Shown in pieces: positions 33,561 to 45,877 of a stretch of 64,000 nt of DNA. The notes under the pieces are model-generated. The model had not been told where the DNA came from. It saw nothing but the letters and a program-made list of their open reading frames with translations, and did no database searches. The position numbers and the translations under genes were made by a program. Source of the DNA: Haematobia irritans (Eukaryota > Arthropoda > Insecta > Diptera > Muscidae); assembly GCF_050003625.1 (NCBI RefSeq), contig NC_134400.1, positions 55,618,066 to 55,682,065 on the forward strand, in the 5' to 3' direction. Positions within the stretch are counted from its first letter, which is position 1; each line of letters begins with the position of its first letter.

Positions 33561-33930
33561 AACACCAAAAAGTTTTTTGCTTGCTTTTTTTACATATATT
33601 CCAGATATGTTCGGAAGATTCCAAAAAAAAGTTCAACATTACATACTACTATATTAAATTTTTACTATGAAGTGTAAAATGTGCTTTTTAAAGATTTAAA
33701 GTCAGAAAAGAACAGTGCATGATATAAACGAAATGGACTGTGTTGTTGGCTCAAAAATATTTTTTTATTAAAAAATAAAAATTTTGTAACAAACGAATTT
33801 TTTTGGTGATAAAAGTTTATAATTTTCGAAGGAATTCAAAAAAACTCTAACAAAAGAAAAACGTTATCGATACACGTTTTCCAAAAGTTTTTTTTTCTTT
33901 GTGTATACGTATGTTTTAAATAAACACACA

Positions 33931-34625
33931 TTTTTATACCCTCCACCATAGGTATATTAACTTTGGCATTCCGTTTGTAACACATCGAAATATTGTTCTA
34001 AGACCCCATAAAGTATATATATATATATTCTGAGTCGCGGTGAAATTCTGAGTCGATCTAAGCATGTCCGACCGTTCGTCTGTTGAAATCACGCTAACTT
34101 CCGAACGAAACAAGCTATCGACTTGAAACTTGGCGTAAGGAGTTGTTATTGATGTATTGATGATTATTGATGTATTGCAAATGGGCCATATCGGACCACT
34201 TTTACGTATAGCCCCAATATAAACCGACCCCTAGATTTGGCTTGCGGAGTCTCTTGGAGGAGCAAAATTCATTCGATCCGGTTGAAATTTGGTACATGGT
34301 GTTAGTATATGGTCTCTAACAATCATGCAAAAATTTGTCGATATCGGTTCATAATTGTATATAGCCCCCATAAAAAGCAACCCCCATATTTCACTTCTGG
34401 CTCTCTAATTACCCCGCAAAAGTTCATATCGGTTCGTAATTATTTGTAGACTTCCCTATGTATAATTTTTTTTTTGCCTAATATATACCACGTATGGACT
34501 AACTTACAAGAAGTTTTAAGATACCTGACAATCACAATCCTTAGTAGAAGTTTCTACGCAATTCATGGTGGAGGGTACATAAGATACGGCCTGGCCGAAC
34601 TTGCGGCCGTATATACTTGTTTTTT
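33931..34625 (+). mobile_element. Short mini-me-like element
   Basis: Complete head (TATACCCTCCACCATAGG) and tail (ATAAGATACGGCCTGGCCGA then TATACTTGT), but only about one or two internal units, so about 690 bp in total. The (GTCY)n tract is nearly lost. Confidence 0.85.
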
Positions 34626-34626
34626 T

Positions 34627-36580
34627 TATACCCACCACCATAGGATGGGGGGTATATTAACTTTGTCATTCCGTTTGTAACACATCGAAATATTGCTCTA
34701 AGACCCCATAAAGAATATATATTCTGGGTCGTGGTGAAATTCTGAGTCGATCTGAGCATGTCCGTCCGTCCGTCCGTCCGTCCGTCCGTCTGTTGAAATC
34801 ACGCTAACTTCCGAACGAAACAAGCTATCGACTTGAAACTTGGCACAAGTAGTTGCTATCGATGTAGGTCGGATGGTATTGCAAATGGGCCATATCGGTC
34901 CACTTTTACGTATAGCCCCCATATAAACGGACCCCAAAATTTGGCTTGCGAGGCCTCTAAGAGAAGCAAATTTCATCCGATCCGGCTGAAATTTGGTACA
35001 TGGTGTTAGTATATGGTCTCTAACAACCATGCACAAATTGGTCCACATCGGTGCATAATTATATATAGACCCCATATAAAACGATCCCCCGATTTGGCTT
35101 GCGGGGCCCCTAAGAGAAGCAAATTTCATCCGATCCGGCTAAAATTAGGTACATGGTGTTAGTATATGGTCTATAACAACCATGCAAAAATTGGTCCACA
35201 TCGGTTTATAATTATATATAGCCCCCATATAAACCGATCCCCCGATTTGGCTTGCGAGGCCCCTAAGAGAAGCAAATTTCATCCGATCCGGCTGAAATTT
35301 GGTACATGGTGTTAGTATATGGTCTCTAACAACCATGCAAAAATTGGTCCACATCGGTGCATAATTATATATAGCCCCCATATAAAACGATCCCCCGATT
35401 TGGCTTGCGAGGCCCCTAAGAGAAGCAAATTTCATCCGATCTGGCTAAAATTTGTTACATAGTGTTAGTATATGATCTCTAATAACCATGCAAAAATTGG
35501 TCCACATCGGTCCATAATTATATATAGCCCCCATATAAACCGATCCCCCGATTTGGCTTGCGAGGCCGCTAGGTGAAGCAAATTTCATCCGATCCGGCTG
35601 AAATTTTGTACGTGATGTTAGCATATGGTCTATAACAACCATGCAAAAATTGGTCCACATCGGTTTATAATTATATATAGCCCCCATATAAACCGATCAC
35701 CAGATTTGACCTCCGGAACCTCTTGGAAGACCAAAATTCATCTGATTCAGTTGAAATTTGGTACGTGGTGTTAATATATGGCCTCAAACTCCCATGCAAA
35801 AATTGGTCGATATCGGTCCATAATTATATATAGGCCCCATATAAACCGATCCCCAGATTTGACCTCCAGAGCCCCTTGGAAGAGCAAAATTCTTGCCATT
35901 CGGTTGAAATTTGGTACGTGATGTTAGTATATGGTATCCAACAACCATGCAGGAATTGGTTCCTATCAGTCCATAATTATATATAGCTCCCATATAAACC
36001 GATCCCCAGATTTGACCTCCGGTGCCTTTTGGAGAAGCAAAATTCATCCGATCTGCTTGAAATTTGGTACGTGGTGGTAGTATATGATATTTAACAACCA
36101 TGCCAAAAGTGGTCCATATCAGTCCATAATCGTACATAGCCCCATATAAACCGATCCCGAGATTTGGTTTTGGAACCTCTTGGAGGAGCAAATTTCATCC
36201 GAGTGAGTTGAAATTTGGTACATTGTGCTAGTATATGGTCGTTAACAACCATGCCTAACTAAGTCCATATCGGTCTATAGTTATATATGGCCCTCAGATA
36301 AATCGATCCCCAATCACACAAAGATTGGTCCATATCAAGTTCATAATTGTATATAGCCCCCATATAAGCGACCCCCATATTTCAATTCTGGCTCTCTACG
36401 TACAAAAAGTCCATATCGATTCGTAATTATTTGTAGACTTAACTATACATAACTTTTTTGTCTTATATATACCATGTATGGACTAAATCACAGTCTTTCG
36501 TAGAAGTTTCTACGCAATCCATGGTGGTGGGTACATAAGATTCGGCCTGGCCGAACTTGCGGCGGTATGTACTTGTTTTT
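34627..36580 (+). mobile_element. Mini-me-like element, left arm of a large inverted repeat
   Basis: About 1,954 bp. The head TATACCCACCACCATAGGAT, (TA)n, and (GTCC)n at 34760-34790 are followed by about nine internal units at 153-bp spacing (unit starts 34911, 35064, 35217 and so on) and the tail GATTCGGCCTGGCCGAACTT. Minus-strand reading is open across successive 51-codon units. It is nearly identical, inverted, to 37847-39653. Confidence 0.9.
34760..34790 (+). repeat. (GTCC)n microsatellite
   Basis: About 7.75 perfect GTCC units, the longest such tract in the window, at the position where mini-me elements seed GTCY microsatellites. Confidence 0.95.
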
Positions 36581-37846
36581 TATTTTAATTTTCCAAATCC
36601 CAATGAAAGTTTGTTAAGTATGCCTCAAACATATTATGAATTAGATGTCGGTATAAAGTTCAATAACCGTACATATAAGTTCAATATGAATTAATGCAAA
36701 AGAAAATGTTCATATCTGCGATTCCCAAAAAGAGAAAGGTTAAAATAGTATGGTTAAAATAGTCATAATTTGGCGCCAATGATTTTGTTATTTACTTTTA
36801 GTTAATTTTCTTCCATGAGAGGGTGTAATTTCGAGAGTTGTAGTTAAAAAGGGACGTTTTGAAATTCGGGCTTAATTTCTCCGATCACAAGAAAGATCCG
36901 CTAATTTATTTTCCGATATTTGGTCGGGGATGGGGACCTCCATTTTACTCGACTTTTTTTAATATTGTTAGTATATTATGTATAGCGGGGGCAGCGCAAA
37001 GGCATTTTAACCATTTTTAAATCCAATATTTTCTTTCAACATATGAAATTTTCTTAAACAACAGAAAAAAATTTATTATTTTTAAGAAAGTATTAACATA
37101 TTTGTAACATGTTGCAATTAGAAAACTATTTTAGTTAAAATTTTCTAAAATAAACCTACATTTTCTTCCACGGTGGGTTCACTTTTTTGGGTGTAGGGTA
37201 ACTGTTGTTTTGATATTTGGACGAGATAAAGGGCAATGTCCCTCTGCCCGACATTTTGAAAAATTCTCCAACTTTCTGGAAAATTTCAAGGAAAGTTGAG
37301 GGTTGCCTCTACATTATTTTTAGATGTTTTATCTGGAAAGGATAAAGCAAATTTTTAACTTAACCGATTTATTTGAAATTTTCAGGTAACTTGGGAGAAG
37401 GTAATTAAATTAATACAGTTTACATGACATTTTTTGATATCCGTTCTGGGGAAAGTGAAAAATCTAAGCTTCTTCGATTTACTTGGAATTTATAGGGAAC
37501 GCGAGAAAGGTTTTAAAATGTGATTCTACACTGAAAAACAGTGAACCCACCAGGAAGCAAATTTTAACTAAACAATATTATAAAAGCTGATGAAATTAGT
37601 TTTTTCACTTGTTAAAGACAAATTTGTAGTTCAAGGAAAAAATTGGAGTTCAAAATTGCAAGAATGTCTTTAGTCCCATACGAAGTTCAAGATGGGCGCA
37701 TTTGTAGTAAAATGTACAAAGTTAATGAATTTAGTAAATCTTTATGTTTCATTTATGTATATTTTTTCACTTTATTTTAATTCATTTAACTAACGTATAC
37801 AAAAAATTTTTAGAGTAAAGGAAACTTTCTCCAAACAATAATAACG
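36581..37846. other. Spacer between inverted arms, MITE fragments
   Basis: No gene. 36590-36860 is the reverse of part of the MITE at 44469-44889. 36990-37195 is the right half of the CACCCAG MITE family (ending GGGTTCACTTTTTTGGGTG). 37200-37525 resembles the degenerate repeat at 56281-57076. 37529-37846 starts a CACTGAAAAACAGTGAACCC MITE, cut by the second arm. Confidence 0.6.
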
Positions 37847-39653
37847 AAAAAACAAGTACATACCGCCGCAAGTTCGGCCAGGCCGAATCTTATGTACCCA
37901 CCACCATGGATTGCGTAGAAACTTCTACGAAAGACTGTGATTTAGTCCATACATGGTATATATAAGACAAAAAAGTTATGTATAGTTAAGTCTACAAATA
38001 ATTACGAATCGATATGGACTTTTTGTACGTAGAGAGCCAGAATTGAAATATGGGGGTCGCTTATATGGGGGCTATATACAATTATGAACTTGATATGGAC
38101 CAATCTTTGTGTGATTGGGGATCGATTTATCTGAGGGCCATATATAACTATAGACCGATATGGACTTAGTTAGGCATGGTTGTTAACGACCATATACTAG
38201 CACAATGTACCAAATTTCAACTCACTCGGATGAAATTTGCTCCTCCAAGAAGTTCCAAAACCAAATCTCGGGATCGGTTTATATGGGGCTATGTACGATT
38301 ATGGACTGATATGGACCACTTTTGGCATGGTTGTTAAATATCATATACTACCACCACGTACCAAATTTCAAGCAGATCGGATGAATGGCAAGAATTTTGC
38401 TCTTCCAAGGGGCTCTGGAGATCAAATCTGGGGATCGGTTTATATGGGGCCTATATATAATTATGGACCGATATCGACCAATTTTTGCATGGGAGTTTGA
38501 GGCCATATATTAACACCACGTACCAAATTTCAACTGAATCAGATGAATTTTGGTCTTCCAAGAGGTTCCGGAGGTCAAATCTGGTGATCGGTTTATATGG
38601 GGGCTATATATAATTATAAACCGATGTGGACCAATTTTTGCATGGTTGTTATAGACCATATGCTAACATCACGTACAAAATTTCAGCCGGATCGGATGAA
38701 ATTTGCTTCACCTAGCGGCCTCGCAAGCCAAATCGGGGGATCGGTTTATATGGGGGCTATATATAATTATGGACCGATGTGGACCAATTTTTGCATGGTT
38801 ATTAGAGATCATATACTAACACTATGTAACAAATTTTAGCCAGATCGGATGAAATTTGCTTCTCTTAGGGGCCTCGCAAGCCAAATCGGGGGATCGTTTT
38901 ATATGGGGGCTATATATAATTATGCACCGATGTGGACCAATTTTTGCATGGTTGTTAGAGACCATATACTAACACCATGTACCAAATTTCAGCCGGATCG
39001 GATGAAATTTGCTTCTCTTAGGGGCCTCGCAAGCCAAATCGGGGGATCGGTTTATATGGGGGCTATATATAATTATAAACCGATGTGGACCAATTTTTGC
39101 ATGGTTGTTATAGACCATATACTAACACCATGTACCAAATTTTAGCCGGATCGGATGAAATTTGCTTCTCTTAGGGGCCCCGCAAGCCAAATCGGGGGAT
39201 CGTTTTATATGGGGTCTATATATAATTATGCACCGATGTGGACCAATTTGTGCATGGTTGTTAGAGACCATATACTAACACCATGTACCAAATTTTAGCC
39301 GGATCGGATGAAATTTGCTTCTCTTAGAGGCCTCGCAAGCCAAATTTTGGGGTCCGTTTATATGGGGGCTATACGTAAAAGTGGACCGATATGGCCCATT
39401 TGCAATACCATCCGACCTACATCGATAACAACTACTTGTGCCAAGTTTCAAGTCGATAGCTTGTTTCGTTCGGAAGTTAGCGTGATTTCAACAGACAGAC
39501 GGACGGACGGACGGACGGACATGCTCAGATCGACTCAGAATTTCACCACGACCCAGAATATATATACTTTATGGGGTCTTAGAGCAATATTTCGATGTGT
39601 TACAAACGGAATGACAAAGTTAATATACCCCCCATCCTATGGTGGTGGGTATA
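37847..39653 (-). mobile_element. Mini-me-like element, right arm of a large inverted repeat
   Basis: About 1,807 bp, the reverse complement of 34627-36580 with few substitutions. One near-monomer deletion of 144 bp, at about 38384, has the 4-bp microhomology GAAT. Both arms end exactly at element termini and have unlike flanks, so two insertions of one source (or a local hop) are as likely as an inverted duplication. Confidence 0.9.
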
Positions 39654-40252
39654 ATACGTGTCAAGTACAAAAGTCTTTGTCTTTACATTAATGATTTTGG
39701 TATTGATTCCGAGCCAAAGAAGAGGAAAAATACAATTAAGACACAATTCTCTTCTAAATTTGCATGGATGACAAAGGGTGATCCCTAAATGGGAAATTAA
39801 TACTTAATTCACGGTTACTTAATTTTCCTGTATGTTGGTGAGAGATTTATATCCCCTTGGCGCTTTAAATTTTCTGGAAATATGTAGGATATCCCAATGA
39901 CTTGAATACAGTACGTAACTTAAAAAAATTGGTGAAAGGGATGGTGAAAGGGATGACCGGCGAAGGATAAGCGTCCCACGACCGGAACAAAGTCCTTTTG
40001 AGGAACATCGATAGTGTATAGACTAAATGATGTTCGTACTTTTCGCATTTAAGTGCATTTTGTAACGCTCTTTATATCGATTTGATTGTTCCACTAAATA
40101 TAAGGAATTGAGCAATTTTTCTATCCGTAGTCTATTTAGTATTTTTGCCTTTAAGGGAAAAACTGTTGGTGGTGGTTTATTGTTTTTTTTTTTTTAGCCC
40201 AATTCACTATGAAAGTCCTTTTCAAAGAGGCTGAGCGGATTTTCATCAATGA
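39654..40252. other. Non-coding DNA
   Basis: No gene or recognised repeat seen apart from a T11 run near 40186. Confidence 0.4.
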
Positions 40253-40260
40253 CATACCAT

Positions 40261-40602
40261 AGGTTAGGTATAGTGGCAGCCCGATATTTCACGCTCACTT
40301 AGACTATTCAGTCCATTGTGATACCACAGTTGTGAACTTCTCTTTTATCACTGAGTGCTGCCCGATTCTATGTTAAGCTCAATGACAAGGGACCTCCTTT
40401 TTATAGCCGAGTCCGAACGGCGTTCCACATTGTAGTGAAACCACTTAGAGAAGCTTTGAAACCCTCAGAAATGTCACCAGCATTACTGAGGTGGGATAAT
40501 CCGCCGCTGAAAAACTTTTTGGTGTTTGGTCGAAACTGGGTTTGAACCCACGACCCTGTGTATGCAAGGCGGGCATGCTAACCATTGCACCACGGTGGCT
40601 CC
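40261..40602 (-). mobile_element. Full-length tRNA-derived SINE
   Basis: On the minus strand it begins GGGAGCCACCGTGGTGCAAT with a Pol III A box (TGGTGCAATGGTTA) and a B box-like GGGTTCAAACCC. A body of about 250 bp follows, then a TAACCTA-type tail. A perfect 10-bp target duplication CATACCATAG flanks it (40253-40262 and 40603-40612), the hallmark of target-primed retroposition. Length about 342 bp. Partial copies are at 12427, 12617, their duplicates, and 43306. Confidence 0.92.
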
Positions 40603-40612
40603 CATACCATAG

Positions 40613-41509
40613 CGTATACCAATTTTATATTGAATTTATAAACTGACTGTTTTGTGGCATGAGAATCTATCACATGTCCATATTGTTGTACTTTGTCCAT
40701 ATTGTCTTGTACATGTTACGAAAAGCATAAGCGTACATCTGTGTACCATACCACAGTGGTTTCAAATGAAAATTCTCACAATTATTCCATGTTAAATATC
40801 GCCATCTCCAATCGAAAATCATCATTTTCCAGAGTACTGCCTAATTGTATAGCATAGAAGTAATTTCGTCGTATTGACACCATTTCGGACCAATAACGCA
40901 ATTCACTTTTCGCGCTTGATCCTAAGACAAAAAGTTTAGACTTTCTGTCAGTTTTCATCATGTAATATCAAAGTCATTTACAAACGTGTTAATCGCAACA
41001 AGTTTTGTAGCATTGTAGTCAAGATTAAAGCCGAGATGAGCTAAGTCAAAAATTTTTCGTTGGTGTGAAGCTACCCATTTTAAAGTCGAATCTAAATGCC
41101 TTCAATGAAAGTTTATCATATTTTTTTAAATGTAGTTAAAACGAATCGTTTTACACCTGTATATTCACAGTATGTCTGTATGTATATACATATTCCTTAA
41201 AAACGGAAATAGTAGTTTTCCGATTCGTGTGGAAATCATGGGGTGAAAAAGTAGTATTTGATTTTTTTTACAGCAAGGGGACTTCCTCTGTCCCTACTCT
41301 TTAAAAAAGTTCTTCGGTCTTTTTTTGCTTTGATGATGTCACGAGCGGTCCAGTTAGCAATTCCGTCTATCGTTTGCAGTTAGAGTCAAGAAATTTTTGC
41401 TCGAATTTCCGAATTCACATTCATATTAACATTCGAATTCATATTTAAATAAACAACGCATAAAATTCTTCTATGAGTGAACTCTCAATGGGTGATACCA
41501 CTTGAAGAG
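40613..41509. other. Non-coding DNA
   Basis: No gene or recognised repeat; anonymous sequence of somewhat higher complexity than its surroundings. Confidence 0.4.
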
Positions 41510-41632
41510 AAAATAAAAATGTTCGTGAAAATTATGAAGAACGAAATATTATGTTCTTTAAATGAAAAGTTTCTTTGATTCAATAACAATGACAAATTTC
41601 GTTCTTTTTACGAAAAGAATTCTTTCAGTGTA
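41510..41632. mobile_element. Fragment of the TTCGT-word element
   Basis: It contains GTTCGTGAAAATTATGAAGA and TTCGTTCTTTTTACGAAAAG, and ends GAATTCTTTCAGTGTAT, like the end of 12540-13523. Confidence 0.55.
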
Positions 41633-43305
41633 TATCGTCTTAAGAGGTGATTGTGGAACGATGAATATATATAATATGGGATCTTGGACCCATATTGCTG
41701 ATAGGTATCTTTTCATGCAGTCTAATCTAAGTGTACTCTAACAAATTGTCGGTTCTAATCCATATTCGAATAAGAAAACAAATAAAATGATGCACAGATT
41801 ACTTTAAATTTTGGTCTTCGAAAATTATAATTACTTGTTAGAAAATAAGCTCAACAAAAACTCAAATATATGTACATAGATTCCTAAAGGATTAGACAAC
41901 ATAGCGCCATTATAACATAACCAGAATACAAACTCAGTTCTCTTTTCATCAACACCTTTTCCATCAACAAATACCTGTAAACCTGTTAAAGAACACCACC
42001 GGTTCGAACATACGTTGTCATAGGTGGGTACGATCTAAAACTCCACCCCTGCATAAACACCTACCTTTATGCAGGCACTCGCCAACGTATGAAACGTATC
42101 CAAGCGTAACAAACGTAAAGGAACAGGCAATGGCATGGACACAGCTAACAAGGAGGGTTGGCAATAACGCACACGACCATGAACATGGTCGCTTCAAACA
42201 ACAAAGTGATTGCTTATTAAAGGATTTGTTGTCATTAATGTTGTAAAGTTTTGTCACTTGGCGGTCCTTCGTTCTTGTTCCCGTATCGTAGTTGTTCCGT
42301 CTCCCAAGCGTATTCTAATAATTTGTGGGGGTTGTTTTGGAAATCTTGTTTTTGCACTGTGGCGCGCCAACATGGAGCTCATAGAATGATTTGCCCGGCT
42401 GGGCTCAATCTTAATTTATTTTATAATGGAGGTCACCAACTGTGTTGGCAATTTAAAAATAACAACAAGGAAATGCATAGAAATTCCATAATAACCTTAA
42501 CACATGTAACATAGGGTGGTTCGGTTCAAATGTTTGTGGTCAGCATATAAAAAGATAAAAACGAACAAACGATGAGATGTCCAAATGTGTTTGCCTGCTT
42601 GATTTGAGAGTAAACCAGCAGAACTAATTGGCTCATTACATCTCTTTTGAGTATCGATCTATGTCTGGCGTTCATCTGTCCGTTTCTTTGTTGTTCGAAT
42701 AAACCAAAAATAATAACAATTTAATTTATTCTTAGCGCAGAAGAAGGAACCGACGGTCAGTAATCTATCAACAAATCGTCCATATGATGCGATCGTGGAA
42801 CTCATACAAATGTGGACGAGTTGGAGCCGATGGAAATGCTTTAAACCAAAGATTATAAATTGTAGGAAGATAGGAAATTAGCTACTGAGGAAATCGAACC
42901 ATTCACCAGATTAGTTTAAGACACGAACCAAACGCGTATACGACAAGTATTGACATAGCATTAAAATGCAAATAAAAAGAAATTAAGTGCACGAAATAAA
43001 TTTCCATAAAGGGGAAAATGTATTTTTTTTTTGTTGTTGCCTAAAATTTAACATTGTTTCATTAAGAAAATTAAAGTTTTCATTTAAAAAATAAAAACGA
43101 AAAACAACTAACAGATTACAAACATGTATTAAACTAATCTGATAAATGCAACATTTGGTATGACGCAAGCCAATTCCTATCTTCCTCAAATCTATAATAT
43201 TTGCTTTAAACCACAAAAAAATAACATTCTCACTAAAACTGATGATGATAAAGAGGTTCAGAGGAAGTTTCGTCCATCCAAATAGAGGCATAGAAGTCAT
43301 GGCTC
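41633..43305. other. Non-coding DNA, longest stretch without recognised repeats
   Basis: No gene supported. Frames at 42018-42257 (minus) and 42251-42514 (plus) are 79 and 87 codons with no family resemblance. A near-palindrome CGACCATGAACATGGTCG lies near 42174-42191. GGGTTGGCAATAA at about 42153 recurs (GAGGTTGGCAATAA) at 48820, hinting at a shared old repeat. Confidence 0.4.
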
Positions 43306-43560
43306 TCTATGGGAGTCACCGTGGTGTAATGGTTAGAATGAGCGCCTTGCATACGAGGGGTAATGGATCCAATCCCAGTTTGGACCAATTACTTAAACGT
43401 TTTTCAGCGGTTATTTATCCCCTCTCAGTAATGTTTGTTATATTTCTGAGTTATAAAAGATTCTCTAAGTGGTTTCATAGATATGGGAAGCGACGTTCGG
43501 ACTCGGCTTCAAGAATATGGTCCCTTGTCATTGAGCTTAGCATTTAATCGGGCACCATTC
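43306..43560 (+). mobile_element. SINE copy, diverged and 3' truncated
   Basis: GGGAGTCACCGTGGTGTAATG opens the tRNA-like head. A degenerate B box (TGGATCCAATCCC) follows, then the body in the same order as 40602 leftward, ending near 43560 without the tail. Short frames at 43242-43547 and 43483-43695 are incidental. Confidence 0.82.
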
Positions 43561-43929
43561 ATGGGTCTTACAATAGACTGGATGGCCCAAGTGAGTTTAC
43601 CCTACGAAAAGATGCAAAGAAAGTACTTGCAACCACAACCGAAGACCAGGGTCGACCGAAAGACCCGACGAGGATACATGGTAGCATTAGCATGAATGAC
43701 ATTATTTGTAATCAAAGGCGTCTTTTTTAAGATGGGAAAGACAAGGATCGTTTTGGAGCCTCCCGATGAGTGAACAAAGAGTGGCTCCGAGTCAAAGTCG
43801 GAAAGAAAGTACACACAGATAATAGATTTGTTGGCTAAAACCACGTGCCACTTCTGAATAAATAAATTAACACAAAACACAGTAAATCCGTATTCTCCGT
43901 CCATTCCAAGAAACAATCAACACACGACT
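43561..43929. other. Non-coding DNA
   Basis: No gene supported; the 104-codon minus-strand frame at 43602-43916 has no recognisable family features. Confidence 0.35.
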
Positions 43930-44350
43930 GACTCGCAAAATGAAAATCGTGTGTACCTGCTCAATGTTTTTATAAAATTCTTTTCGCTGCAAACATGTTA
44001 AAAAATTAAATGGTCACGAAAAAATTTAAATGGTCATGTAGTGGTTCTAGACATGTCTATACTTAACCTATAAAAATACTTTTTTCCCTGTAAAAAAGTA
44101 AAAAAAAATTTAATGGTCAGGTACATGATTTTCCCGACCATTTAATGGTCTCAAATTCTATCATTTAAATGATAGAACATGTTTGCGGTATTTGAGAACC
44201 ATTAAAATGCTTATTGCCACCATACATTTTTCTCCGCTCGAAAATTATTTTTACAAAGACAAAATACATGGTTTTCGCGACAATTGCATACTCTAGATAA
44301 GCAATAAATGGATGCGGCAACCATGTCCAAACATGTTTTTTCTGTGCGTG
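43930..44350. mobile_element. MITE-like element with AAATGGTCA words
   Basis: Repeated TTAAATGGTCA words and an end GCAACCATGTCCAAACATGT then CTGTGCGTG relate it to the foldback MITE at 16060. The left boundary is uncertain. Confidence 0.45.
44156..44177. repeat. Perfect 22-bp palindrome
   Basis: TTCTATCATTTAAATGATAG plus AA reads the same on both strands; it sits inside the MITE-like element at 43930-44350. Confidence 0.95.
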
Positions 44351-44889
44351 CAAGAAGAAACGATATTAGCTGTGGATGCAGAATGGTAAACAGAAATATT
44401 TCAAAGATTGGTTAGAAATATTTCTGAAGGTTTGAGATGTCATATACAAAGATAAGAATATTACTATACACCGAAAAAAAGTAAACTGTTTTATAGGAAA
44501 ATAAACTAACTCGTACGAAAATTGAACTAAATTTTGCTATACGAGATTTACCCAAAGCGTTGTTATAACCAGGAAAATTTAATGCCCTGTTGTACTTTTT
44601 AACTACAGTTCACGAAATTACACCCTCTAATAGAAGAAAATATTAACTAAAATTTAAAAAGAAAATCATTGGCGCCAAATCATGACCATTTTAACCATAC
44701 AGTAGTTCATTCTTACTATTTTTGGGAATCGTACAAAAATTTGCATTTGCTTTAGCTCATATCGAACTTTATACTCACGTTTAGTTCATAAAATATTTGA
44801 GACATACTTAAAATAACGAAAATTTCATTGGGCTGTGGAAAATTTCGCAAAATGTAATAAAATTTAACTACTAACAAATATTTTTTATA

Positions 44890-45877
44890 CACCCAGAAAA
44901 AAGTGCCTTCGAAACTAAAGAAAAAAATTTTCATCAATATAGTTTATCCACTTTAGTTCCATTAAGGTAAATTTTTGTGAGAAATAATAAAATTTACTCG
45001 TTTCAGTAAAAAAATCCTAAACTGTAAGTTAGGAATAGTTCATTAACTAGAATAAGGCATGGGATTTTACTCATACTATTTTCTTCGCTGGGTATAAGAA
45101 TTTACTACTGAACAAGAAAATTTTATTCACCGATAACAAAGCATTCGTAAAAATAAACAAAAACCGAACTAAAACCAAGTTTCCTCAAAATTAGTAAAAT
45201 TTCTTATAAAATGATAATTGCGACTTCCTTTATAATAGAAAGTTTTTCATACATACGAACAACACTTGGCATAGAAAAATATTTTAGTTCATTCGTACTA
45301 AGAAGTATGCAATCCTTTCAAAACTTAAGGAAACACACTTGTTAGAATATAGGAAATTTTCCTATATTTCTATTGTCTACCTGTAATCGATACCTGTCAT
45401 CGCAATCGATGTGTTTGCGCGTGGGTGTAATCGATATGTTTGCGCGTGGGTTGTTTTTTTTGTTGGAATCGCGTTGTTGTGGTATACGGAAAGATTGTTA
45501 AAAAATAATATGGTAAAATAATATAATAAATAACAAATAAAATATATAAAATATTTATTATTTTAAATTAGTGAGAAAAATTTTCTTTTTTTGAAAATAA
45601 ATCTATCAATGTTCGTGATGGTATATAAAGAAAGAAAACACCAGCAGAATAACAACCCTTTCATTTGTCTTCATTTTGGAATCTTCAATTATCAGGTAAT
45701 ATTCAGTGACACTAACCTTTTGTAACAAAAATGGTTTATGATTTTTTATATTTGTAGGTATTGAAATTGTAAAAGGAGGACAAAATGGTTAGGCAGCAAC
45801 TTATTAAAAGTGAAAAGTACAAGAAGAAGAAAAAGTGCGTTTTACAGTTGATAATATCACATGGAAATTGGAAACAG
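44890..45877. repeat. 988-bp internal duplication, copy 1
   Basis: MITE left arm plus gene-like insert. The join to copy 2 is GGAAACAG|CACCCAG; copy 2 at the same place reads GGAAATAGTGG. Confidence 0.85.
45621..45630 (+). promoter_or_regulatory. TATA-box-like motif in a MITE
   Basis: GTATATAAAG lies about 30 bp before a pyrimidine-rich CCCTTTCATT, which would fit a TOP-like start. The copy 2 equivalent (GTGTATAAAG, near 46601) is slightly changed. It is inference only; no expression is shown. Confidence 0.35.

Larger units (their letters stand above)
32983..33903. mobile_element. Double-tRNA element, intact 921-bp copy
   Basis: Termini CACGCAAAAG and CTTTGTG form a short inverted repeat, with TA at 32981-32982 and 33904-33905. 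Near the centre two tRNA-derived modules point outward: 33300-33373 (minus) and 33486-33560 (plus), about 112 bp apart. The left arm carries CTCCCAAACGAAATTTTAGA and the right arm CAAAAGAAAAACG words also seen in other copies. No transposase or reverse transcriptase is encoded. TA duplication suggests Tc1/mariner-type mobilisation; the tRNA modules are SINE-like. I know of no named family with this structure, though a database may hold one. Confidence 0.8.

Noticed and set aside
40520..40602. tRNA gene on the minus strand
   Set aside because: It is the head of a SINE with a target-site duplication and a SINE body.
42018..42514. Two adjacent frames (79 codons minus, 87 codons plus) as small genes
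   Set aside because: No homology recognised, no start context, splice or polyadenylation signals that stand out.
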